A stretch of DNA of 64,000 nt from Caldithrix abyssi DSM 13497 (lineage in GTDB: Bacteria; Calditrichota; Calditrichia; Calditrichales; Calditrichaceae). The stretch's first letter is position 1; every line of letters starts with the position of its first letter. The notes under the pieces were generated by a model that saw nothing but the letters and a program-made list of their open reading frames with translations, did no database searches and had not been told where the DNA came from. The position numbers were made by a program, and so were the translations under genes. Of the stretch, positions 57,404 through 64,000 are shown piece after piece. The DNA is taken from contig NZ_CP018099.1 of NCBI RefSeq assembly GCF_001886815.1, positions 1-64,000 on the forward strand. Reading direction: 5' to 3'.

Positions 57404-57648
57404 TCCAAGGAGTGAAGCCGCAACCAAAAACAACCGCAACGTGCGCAAAGTAATTTTCACGCAGATTACGCTAATCATCGCAGAAAATTATTTAACATTT
57501 AAGACAAAAGCTAAACAAAACCGGCGCTATTTACGCCCCTTCTCTTTTTTAAAGAAAAGGGGCTGGGGGATGAGTTTTTAAAACAGCACAAAAATTTTCA
57601 AATTTCGCCAGGGCGGGACTAGATCTCTCAGAGGAAGTATCCTAAAAT
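57404..57648 (+). repeat. Composite intergenic repeat, copy B
   Basis: It begins CCAAGGAGTGAAGCCGCAACC, has the middle CGCAGATTACGCTAATCATCGCAGAAAA (57452-57484 region), and ends with TGGGGGATGAGTTTTTAAAAC through AGATCTCTC to GTATCCTAAAAT (57564-57648). The same blocks recur in order at 60876-61286 and 62969-63421. No gene is seen in the spacer 57360-57762. Confidence 0.7.
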
Positions 57649-57762
57649 ATAAAAATACAAAATATCAGAATCTGAATATTCGGTGCAAAAATGTTTTAAA
57701 AAATAGCATCTGATGATTTTTTCATTTAAATTATTCCTTAAAAGTAGTAAGGAATTTTAATA

Positions 57763-58080
57763 ATGAAAATGAAAAAAATTAAGCTTGTTTTAAATAATAT
57801 TTTAATAGACTTTGGGGTAACAATAGATAAAATGTACTTGTTCGGCTCCAGAGCAGGTGAAAAATATGGGCGCTTTAGCGATTACGATATTTTAGTCGTT
57901 ACTAAACAAGATTTGTCAATCGAAAAGAAAAAAATTTTGAGCAAGAATATTCGCAAAAAATTTGCCCAATTACATATTGATCTGGATATTTTAATAAAAA
58001 GTTCAAATGAATTAAAACAATCCCGGAATAAAACTGGAAGCGTCATTAAACAGGCCATTAAAGAAGGAATTTTACTTTAA
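57763..58080 (+). CDS. MNT-type nucleotidyltransferase, antitoxin of a HEPN/MNT pair
   Basis: A 105-residue minimal nucleotidyltransferase. The active-site motif is LFGSRAGEKYGRFSDYDILV (GS...SDxD), with a third acidic residue in HIDLDILI. In characterised HEPN/MNT systems this protein modifies the HEPN RNase with AMP and so neutralises it. It precedes the HEPN gene by two bases on the same strand, so they are co-translated. AAGTAGTAAGGAA lies upstream. All key residues are present, so the protein is probably active. Confidence 0.88.
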   Translation: MKMKKIKLVLNNILIDFGVTIDKMYLFGSRAGEKYGRFSDYDILVVTKQDLSIEKKKILSKNIRKKFAQLHIDLDILIKSSNELKQSRNKTGSVIKQAIKEGILL

Positions 58081-58082
58081 GC

Positions 58083-58481
58083 ATGAAGAATTATCATCTT
58101 CAATGGATTCAAAAAGCGATAGAAGATTTAACCGTTGTAGAACATGAACTTTCCTTTCCTGCTAATGAAATACCTACAGGAGCAGTTTGCTTTCATGCCC
58201 AACAATGTGTCGAAAAGCTATTAAAAGCATTTTTAGTTTATCATAATCAAGAATTCGGGCGCACGCACAATATCGAATTTTTAATTCAACTTTGCTCAGA
58301 AATTGATAAGGATTTTGCCCATTTACCAAGCGGAGATTTAAGTTTCTATGCCGTAGAAGTACGTTATCCAGACGATTTTTATACACCATCGATTGAAGAA
58401 GCGCAGGAGTGTTATTCTTTAGCAATTACTGTTAAAAAATTTGTTTTTGAAAAACTTAAATTGCCTGATAAGTTTCCTTGA
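58083..58481 (+). CDS. HEPN-domain protein, toxin of a HEPN/MNT pair
   Basis: A 132-residue all-helical HEPN protein. Family markers are the N-terminal WIQKAIEDLTVVEHEL, the CFHAQQCVEKLLKAFLV helix, the RTHNIEFLIQLC segment and the VRYPDDF motif near the C-terminus. The RNase signature R-x4-6-H found in many HEPN toxins is not evident, so the protein may use a different surface or have lost activity. Pairing with the adjacent nucleotidyltransferase gene is the standard arrangement. Confidence 0.85.
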   Translation: MKNYHLQWIQKAIEDLTVVEHELSFPANEIPTGAVCFHAQQCVEKLLKAFLVYHNQEFGRTHNIEFLIQLCSEIDKDFAHLPSGDLSFYAVEVRYPDDFYTPSIEEAQECYSLAITVKKFVFEKLKLPDKFP

Positions 58482-58569
58482 TCTTAATGGTAAAGTTCTT
58501 TGAAAATTCTGAAATACCGATTTTATTATTTGATATATCTCATATCGCTCAAATTATGTCAAGGATCTC

Positions 58570-58794
58570 ATTATCTGGAACGAGCAACCATCAACCACAA
58601 CGACCGATCAGGTAAGCGTTCCGGCGCCTGCAACGACTACCTCAGATTTTGAAATCGATGTGACCAATCTGGTGCGGATAATGAACGACGGACAAAGCAA
58701 CCACGGATTTTTGTGGATATTAAATCCTGAGCAAAAGTGGCGCGGCGTGTTTGCCGCCTCGTCCGATTACACAGATCCTGCCTAACGCCCGAAG
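58570..58794 (+). pseudogene. DNRLRE-domain fragment, copy 2 (nonsense-mutated)
   Basis: A 225-base copy of 50417-50641 with no indels. It reads IIWNEQPSTTTTDQVSVP, DFEIDVTNLVRIMNDGQSNH, then meets TAA where copy 1 has AAA (GCC AAA CGC becomes GCC TAA CGC), near 58782. It has no start and no longer frame. The copies lie in direct orientation on either side of the Rhs/IS/HEPN block. The rest of the spacer 58482-59203 holds a fragment of the composite repeat (about 58832-58876) and a short tandem repeat. Confidence 0.8.
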
Positions 58795-58973
58795 ATAAAT
58801 CAAGTTATTTTTTCTTGCGGCATGCTTCCTTAAAATACTCTCTTCAAAAGATCTATCCCTATCCCGCAAGTGCGGGGTTTGAAAATTTTATGCCGCTGGA
58901 GTGGTTGATTCGCTGAATGGCTGAATAGTTAAATGTTTAACGAAAATTCTCATCCCTTACAACGTTAAATAAA

Positions 58974-59012
58974 GGCTGCTTGCACTGGCTGCTTGCACTG
59001 GTTGCCTGCACT
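58974..59012 (+). repeat. 13-bp tandem repeat, three units
   Basis: GGCTGCTTGCACT occurs twice exactly (58974-58986, 58987-58999) and once as GGTTGCCTGCACT (59000-59012), followed by a partial GGTGGC. It is in non-coding sequence between the DNRLRE fragment and the CDF gene. No function is evident. Confidence 0.85.
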
Positions 59013-59203
59013 GGTGGCGATCATCTTCCCCTTCTTCCAGACTTTTATTCGGTGATAAGGTAAGTCAGTATTGAAGGTTACCCCAGCTTAATTAGTCTGA
59101 GACGCTTGCGTACTTTGCTACTGCTACGCGTTCTTTACGGTTTTTTACCCTTTTATTTTTTGGGCTTGCAGTCGTCGCCCGAAAAAAAAGAAAACGTACC
59201 TTT

Positions 59204-60133
59204 TTATTTCAAATGTCCTTCCTGATAATACGGCTCCACATGGATTGAAATAAAACTGTCTTCGCCAAACTCTTTTTTTAAGGCGTTTTCCAGATCGCTG
59301 GCAATCTGATGCGCTTCCACTACCGAAAGGGTGGGTTTGACCTTAATGTGCATGTCGATGGCAATGGTGTTGCCGATGCGCCGCGTTTTTAAATTATGCG
59401 GCAGGTAAACCCCGTTAACCTGTTTGCTTATTTCCATTATCTGGTCGGTCATTTCCTGTCCAAGCGAAGCTTCCAGCAATTCATTAATCCCCTCCTGAAA
59501 GGAAGTACGCACATAATTAAGGATGAAAACACTTACCAGTATGGCGGCGATGGGGTCCATGATTAAATACTGTTTGCCCAAAAAATAGGCGCCGCCAATG
59601 CCAACGGATACGGCGATCGAGGTGAAGGCGTCTGTACGGTGGTGCCAGGCATTGGCAATTAACGCGCTGCTTTTGATTTGCTGCCCTTTTTTTAACGTGT
59701 ATTGGTACAATCCTTCTTTAACAATAATGGAAAGAATGGCAGCTAAAAAGGCAGCCAGGCCGGGATGATCTAACGGCACGCCTTTGTAAAAATCGATAAT
59801 TTTTAAACTGCCTTTAATTAAAATGCCTATAGCCACAAAAAAAAGGAAAACTGTAATGATAATGGAAGCCAGGGTTTCAATTTTACCGTGGCCATAATGA
59901 TGCGTGTCGTCAACCGGACGGTTAGAAAGCCGCACGCTGATCAAAACGGCAATGTCGCTGCCAAAATCCGAAACCGAATGAAAGGCGTCGGCAATCAACG
60001 CGGAACTGTGCGCCAGAAACCCGGCTACAAATTTAATGGCGATCAGCACTAAGTTCCAGATAATGCCAACCCAGGTTACCCTTCGGGCGATTGTCGCCCG
60101 CTCTTTAAAATTAACGTTTCCCATCATTCTCAC
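59204..60133 (-). CDS. Cation diffusion facilitator family transporter
   Basis: A 309-residue inner-membrane exporter of divalent metals (Zn, Co, Cd, Mn or Fe), driven by proton exchange. Six helices are predicted. The metal-site motifs are the HxxxD in ALIADAFHSVSDFGSD and the HxxxD in ANAWHHRTDAFTS. The C-terminal cytoplasmic dimerisation domain (about 225-309) contains GNTIAIDMHIKVKPTLSV and EAHQIASDLENAL. The start may be GTG 60133 or one of the ATGs at 60127 and 60124; all overlap the end of the AMMECR1 gene, so the pair is co-transcribed. Metal specificity cannot be read with confidence. Confidence 0.92.
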   Translation of the reverse strand: MRMMGNVNFKERATIARRVTWVGIIWNLVLIAIKFVAGFLAHSSALIADAFHSVSDFGSDIAVLISVRLSNRPVDDTHHYGHGKIETLASIIITVFLFFVAIGILIKGSLKIIDFYKGVPLDHPGLAAFLAAILSIIVKEGLYQYTLKKGQQIKSSALIANAWHHRTDAFTSIAVSVGIGGAYFLGKQYLIMDPIAAILVSVFILNYVRTSFQEGINELLEASLGQEMTDQIMEISKQVNGVYLPHNLKTRRIGNTIAIDMHIKVKPTLSVVEAHQIASDLENALKKEFGEDSFISIHVEPYYQEGHLK

Positions 60134-60674
60134 TGAATATTAAGGCTGAAAATTTAAAGATTTCTGTGCGCGGATCCTGCCAGGCCGTTGGCGGAAGACC
60201 CGCTTTTAAACAGGTTTCACTCAAAAACGTCTCGCGGTCCCAGCCATATTCGCTGGCCACCTGAGGCAGGAGCAATCCTTCGTAAAAACCGTTGCGCACC
60301 ATTAGGCCGTGCTTGCCTGTTTCAATTTCTGAAATATCCTTCACCGGCTCTAAAGGCGTAAGCACCGAAATCTCAATTTCCACATCGTCCAATTCTTCTT
60401 TTTCTAACGGCGGAAAGCGCGGATCATTAAAGGCCGCGGCAATAGCCAGCTCCTGAATGGCCTGATAAAGCGGCTTAAGGCCAACCACATAACCGATGCA
60501 GCCACGCAACCGCCCGTTTTTGTTCAGAGTTACAAAGGCCCCGGTGTTGGTCTTTAAATTTTCAGAAATCGCTTCCGGCTGCGGCAAGGGCCGGCCGAAC
60601 AAACGCGCTTTAATGGTTTCTCGAGCTAACTGTAATAGATATTTTTTTTCATCCTGGTTTAGATTAAATTCCAT
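60111..60674 (-). CDS. AMMECR1-domain protein
   Basis: A 187-residue protein of the AMMECR1 family, widespread in archaea and bacteria and of unknown biochemical function. The start ATG 60674 is preferred because GGAGG lies 4 bases upstream; an ATG at 60695 would precede that site. The family core is clear: GAFVTLNKNGRLRGCIGYVVG (the LRGCIG motif), AAAFNDPRFPPL, and LLLPQVASEYGWDRETFLSETCLKAGLP. In many genomes this domain sits beside a Memo-family gene; none is visible here, and the neighbour is a metal exporter whose start it overlaps. Confidence 0.92.
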   Translation of the reverse strand: MEFNLNQDEKKYLLQLARETIKARLFGRPLPQPEAISENLKTNTGAFVTLNKNGRLRGCIGYVVGLKPLYQAIQELAIAAAFNDPRFPPLEKEELDDVEIEISVLTPLEPVKDISEIETGKHGLMVRNGFYEGLLLPQVASEYGWDRETFLSETCLKAGLPPTAWQDPRTEIFKFSALIFSENDGKR

Positions 60675-60875
60675 CACGCCTCCGCTTTGATCCATGCCCT
60701 AAAATTAAAAAAGATTTCATTCGAATCAAACCAAATTTTATAGACGTGTAAAGGAAAGAAGCCATAAAGCGCACAAAGATTTTTTCACGCAAACCCTTCT
60801 GTCCAGCTCAGCTGAAAAGGGAACGCCAGGATCGAAGAGAAAAAATAGAACTGTATCTCAACATGTAAGAAGAAA

Positions 60876-61286
60876 ACCAAGGCAGCACAGCCGCAACCAA
60901 AATCAACCGTAACGTGCGCAATGAATATTTTAAATTAAATTACCCTTGCTCGCTCGATCCTCACTCCCAGACAAAAGATAAGGAATGAACGTACTTGTAA
61001 GGGCGAAGGATTTCCAACCCTACTTTATCCAGAGCGCTTTTTTGATATGACTAAAGATTAATGCTTACCAGCGCTGAATTGTTCTTGGAAATGCTTCGCC
61101 TCTACATAAACGGTGGCAGGAATTTACCACATTTGCAGAAACAGGTTTGAAATGACAGGCTAACTATTCAACCATTCAACCAATCAACTATTCAACCAAT
61201 ACATGGATGGGGGATGAGTTTTTAAAACAGCACAAAAATTTTCGCACGCTAAGGCACTAGATCTTTCGAAAGAAGTATCCTAAAAT
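60876..61286 (+). repeat. Composite intergenic repeat, copy C
   Basis: Modules in order: CCAAGGCAGCACAGCCGCAACC (60876-), GCGCAATGAATATTTTAAAT (60916-), TGACAGGCTA plus a short ATTCAACCA/ATCAACTA array (about 61152-61200), and TGGGGGATGAGTTTTTAAAAC to GTATCCTAAAAT (61207-61286). The spacer 60696-61446 contains no gene. Confidence 0.7.
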
Positions 61287-61446
61287 CTCCCGACCTTGAA
61301 AATATGAGGAAACATTTTACACAATGCGCTTGTGTAATCTAAAAACTTTTTAACGGGCGCCTTTCGCTGATTGGTTAATGTGCGAATGCCATTGCGCCTT
61401 AGCGATGAACATCTTAAATTGAATCTATTAAAAACAAGGAAAAACA

Positions 61447-62883
61447 ATGACCCTGCAGCAAGCTTTAAAAAAATATTTTGGATTTGATCGGTTCAGAGAA
61501 CCGCAGGAAACCATTATTGAACAGATTTTAAACGGACGCCATACTCTGTGCATCATGCCAACCGGCTCAGGCAAATCCATCCTTTACCAGCTGCCTGCCC
61601 TGCTGTTGCCGGATTTAACTCTAGTCATTTCTCCGTTAATCGCCCTGATGAAAGATCAGGTGGACGCCCTGCGCAAAAAGGGCATTGAGGCCACGTTTAT
61701 CAACGCCTCGCTTTCGCGCCAGGAACGGGAAAAGAGACAGAAGCAAATTAAACAGGGAAGGTATAAACTGCTTTATGTAACCCCGGAACGCTTCAGGAAG
61801 GATGAGTTTCTGGAAATCATTGCCGCGCGCACCATCAGTCTTTTTGCAGTGGACGAAGCCCATTGCATTAGCGAGTGGGGACATGATTTCAGGCCCGATT
61901 ACACCCGCCTCGGAGAAATAAGAGAGCTTCTGGGCAATCCCACAACCATTGCTCTGACCGCAACGGCTACCCCCCGCGTTCAGCAGGACATCATCAAACA
62001 ACTACGGCTGAAAGAGGTGAAAATTTTCCATACCGGTATTGAGCGCCCTAATTTGTTCCTTGGCGTGGACGAAGTGTTTGGCGAAGATGAAAAGTTCGAT
62101 ATTATCGCGCAGCATATTGAAAAATTAAGCACAGGTTCAGGCATTGTGTATTTTGCCCTTATTCAGGATTTGCTTAAAATGAGCGAACGGCTGAAAAAGG
62201 CAAAAATCGAACATCTGGTTTATCATGGTAAGCTCGAAGCCAGCCTGCGCAAAAAAATACAGAACAACTTCATGCAGGGACAGCGCACAGTGGTCCTGGC
62301 CACCAATGCCTTTGGTATGGGCATCGACAAGTTCGACATCCGCTTTGTTTTGCACGCCCAGATACCGGGCTCTATCGAAGCCTATTATCAGGAGATCGGC
62401 CGCGCCGGCAGAGACGGCCTCCCATCTAATTGTATTCTGCTCTACGATCAACAGGATTTGAATATTCAGATGGAATTTATCAAATGGAACAATCCCTCCT
62501 CAGATTTTTTTTATCGCGCCTACCAAATTTTACATGAACATCTGGAAGAGGTGAACGCTAACGGAATGGAATATTTTAAAGAACAATTGACGTTCAAAAA
62601 TCGCCACGATTACCGGGCCGAAACCGTGCTCTCTTTATTTGATCGCTGGGGCGTCACAGTGGGCAGTATTGAAGAACGCAACCTGCAAATTATCGACGAA
62701 CTGCCTGAAGAATGGCTGGATGAACAACATTTAGAAAGAAAATTAAAAATGGAGCAAATGCAGCTCTATCAGATGATGCAGTATGCTAAATTAGAAACCT
62801 GCCGTAAAGCGTTCATTCACGAATACTTTGGAATTAACCACGGAACGCATTGCGCTTCGTGCGATAACTGCCAAAAAGGTTAA
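61447..62883 (+). CDS. RecQ-family ATP-dependent DNA helicase (short form)
   Basis: A 478-residue superfamily 2 helicase. Motifs: I MPTGSGKS, II DEAHCISEWGHDFRPDY (with the RecQ aromatic loop), III TATATPR, V ATNAFGMGIDK, VI QEIGRAGRDG. A zinc-binding domain closes the protein with four Cys (CRKAFIHEYFG, then HCASCDNC). The winged-helix RQC and HRDC domains of full RecQ (about 600 residues) are absent, and the gene ends right after the zinc site. It stands alone between two repeat-filled spacers. An AAGGAAAA site precedes the ATG. A repair or recombination role is expected. Confidence 0.93.
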   Translation: MTLQQALKKYFGFDRFREPQETIIEQILNGRHTLCIMPTGSGKSILYQLPALLLPDLTLVISPLIALMKDQVDALRKKGIEATFINASLSRQEREKRQKQIKQGRYKLLYVTPERFRKDEFLEIIAARTISLFAVDEAHCISEWGHDFRPDYTRLGEIRELLGNPTTIALTATATPRVQQDIIKQLRLKEVKIFHTGIERPNLFLGVDEVFGEDEKFDIIAQHIEKLSTGSGIVYFALIQDLLKMSERLKKAKIEHLVYHGKLEASLRKKIQNNFMQGQRTVVLATNAFGMGIDKFDIRFVLHAQIPGSIEAYYQEIGRAGRDGLPSNCILLYDQQDLNIQMEFIKWNNPSSDFFYRAYQILHEHLEEVNANGMEYFKEQLTFKNRHDYRAETVLSLFDRWGVTVGSIEERNLQIIDELPEEWLDEQHLERKLKMEQMQLYQMMQYAKLETCRKAFIHEYFGINHGTHCASCDNCQKG

Positions 62884-62968
62884 GCGGATCAATGATTAAA
62901 AGGGCCGAACGAACATAAATACTTTTTCTGGCGTGTAAGAACCATTTCTTTTTAAGAATGGCCAGGCT

Positions 62969-63421
62969 TAACCTGGGCAACACAGCCGCAACGCGCACAA
63001 AGTAATTTTCTCGCAGATTACGCCAATCATCGCAGAAAATGATTAAACAAATTATTTCAAGCAACCAGAGAAGTCACAAAGGGCGCAATGAATATTTTAA
63101 ATTAAATTGCCCTCACGCCTCGATTCCCTTCTATCACAATAAAAATTGGGGATAAGGGGAATATTTGCTGTTGAGAATTTTCTCCGACGGTGTGCTGGGC
63201 GCCAACGCCGGATAATTTCTATTTAACCATTCAACGGTATAGATTCTTCACTCCGTCCCGATTTCTCAAGACTGAAGCTGGCGCTCCGTTCAGAATGACA
63301 GGCTAGCGACTATTCAACCATTCAACTAATCAACTAATCAACCATTCAACCAATCCAGCGAAACAAAAACTTTCAAATTCCACCCGAACTGGACGTATCT
63401 TTTGGATGAGGTTTTCTAAAA
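62969..63421 (+). repeat. Composite intergenic repeat, copy D (diverged end)
   Basis: Same module order as copy C: AACACAGCCGCAAC (about 62979-), CGCAGATTACGCCAATCATCGCAGAAAA (63014-63042 region), GCGCAATGAATATTTTAAAT (63084-), TGACAGGCTAGCGA with an ATTCAACCA-type array (63295-63353), and a diverged final block (63360-63421). The spacer 62884-63500 has no gene. Confidence 0.65.
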
Positions 63422-63500
63422 ACAACCTTCACGCAATTTTTTGCATCGCCAGCCGGAGTCGGTTATATTAAAAAAAAAGTTCACAAAAAAGGAGAAAAAA

Positions 63501-64000
63501 ATGCGACGCAGAAGATTTATTCGCCTCGCCTCAACAGCGCTTGCCAGTTTAAGTTTTTTACCGTATTCTGTGGGAAAACTTCACGCACAGTCACTGCCGC
63601 AGGCGGTGTGGGTGGAAAACGGAGAGCCGGAAGCCCTGCTGCGTCGCGCCCTTAAAGAGTACGGCGGGTTGGAGCGCTTTATCCAAAAGGGCAATCGTGT
63701 GGTCATTAAACCCAACATAGGTTGGGATCGTCCGCCGGAATTGGCAGCAAACACTAACCCCCACCTGGTAGCCGCTCTGGTCAAAGCCTGCAAACAGGCT
63801 GGCGCCCGAGAAGTTATCGTCTTTGATCGTACCTGTAACAATCCTCGGCGCTGTTATCGCAATAGTCAAATTGAAAAGCTGGCGAAAGATGCCGGCGCCA
63901 GGGTCGAACAAATTCGTCCCAATCGTTTTAAAAATATCGCCATACAGGGACAACTGGTTAAAGAATGGCCCATTTACGAAACGTATCTTAAAGCGGATAA
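63501..64000 (+). CDS. DUF362 family protein with Tat signal, truncated by the window end
   Basis: The frame is open from ATG 63501 to the window edge (166 codons). AAAGGAG lies 6 bases before the start. The N-terminus is a twin-arginine signal (RRRRFIRLAS, then a hydrophobic stretch to LHAQS), so the protein is exported folded, usually with a cofactor. The DUF362 core follows: RVVIKPNIGWDRPPE, ANTNPHLVAALV, VIVFDRTCNNPRRCYRNSQI. Members often bind iron-sulphur clusters. The remainder lies outside the window. Confidence 0.88.
   Translation, partial: MRRRRFIRLASTALASLSFLPYSVGKLHAQSLPQAVWVENGEPEALLRRALKEYGGLERFIQKGNRVVIKPNIGWDRPPELAANTNPHLVAALVKACKQAGAREVIVFDRTCNNPRRCYRNSQIEKLAKDAGARVEQIRPNRFKNIAIQGQLVKEWPIYETYLKAD

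Noticed and set aside
61165-61200. Array of ATTCAACCA/ATCAACTA units, considered as a CRISPR or regulatory array
   Set aside because: Units are 8-9 bases with no spacers and no cas genes; the array recurs at 63310-63353 as part of the composite repeat.

Overview
The window reads as a stretch of bacterial chromosome from a Caldithrix-like (Calditrichota, FCB-group) organism. This is inferred from gene content: secreted proteins ending in a type IX-like sorting domain with the NYPNPFNP signature, a PorV/PorQ-family protein, a CarboxypepD_reg-headed TonB receptor, and lipoproteins with loose lipoboxes. I could not run a database search, so the lineage is a strong guess, not a measurement.

Region 1 (1-9.1 kb) is a replication-origin-type cluster: a secreted M19 dipeptidase, then dnaN-recF-DUF721(DciA-like)-gyrB-gyrA-rex, mostly overlapping or tightly spaced and closed by a strong hairpin. 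An AT-rich stretch with DnaA-box-like words lies at the left edge. Region 2 (9.1-16.2 kb) is mainly minus strand: a TPR lipoprotein overlapping mtnA, and a HEAT/cyclophilin protein - histidine kinase - ECF sigma - zinc anti-sigma operon. Region 3 (16.4-24.0 kb) carries three genes resembling a pilus or type II secretion inner-membrane platform (a pseudopilin-headed coiled-coil protein, a PilM-like protein, a PilN-like protein), then rsmD-coaD-pta-fmdB-like and a eukaryotic-type citrate synthase.

Region 4 (24.1-49.0 kb) is a large alpha-glucan utilisation locus. It has a GH13 lipoprotein, a SurA/PpiC-type foldase, a TonB-dependent receptor, a 1256-residue Asp/Gly-rich secreted protein, a PorV-like protein, a surface protein with five starch-binding-like modules, an SSS symporter, a maltose-type ABC binding protein with two permeases (no ATPase), an esterase, a TrmB regulator, a cytosolic GH13 and a secreted GH13 with a sorting domain. 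It works like a Bacteroidetes Sus locus, but no SusD-like gene is recognisable; the 1256-residue protein sits in that position.

Region 5 (49.1-58.8 kb) is an accessory island: a minus-strand Rhs remnant, an HU-like protein, a DNRLRE-domain fragment cut by an IS1182-type element, two tandem Rhs tip cassettes, an ISL3-type element, a HEPN/nucleotidyltransferase pair, and a second DNRLRE fragment. The two Rhs tips share a nearly identical 594-bp core. In both, an ILEI/FAM3-like domain is inserted inside the Rhs signature, and each ends in a different toxin-like tail followed by a candidate immunity gene. This is the most novel part of the window.

Region 6 (58.8-64 kb) has a CDF cation exporter, an AMMECR1 protein, a RecQ-type helicase and the start of a Tat-exported DUF362 protein. 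They are separated by long gene-free spacers that hold copies of a composite intergenic repeat. No rRNA, tRNA or CRISPR array was seen.
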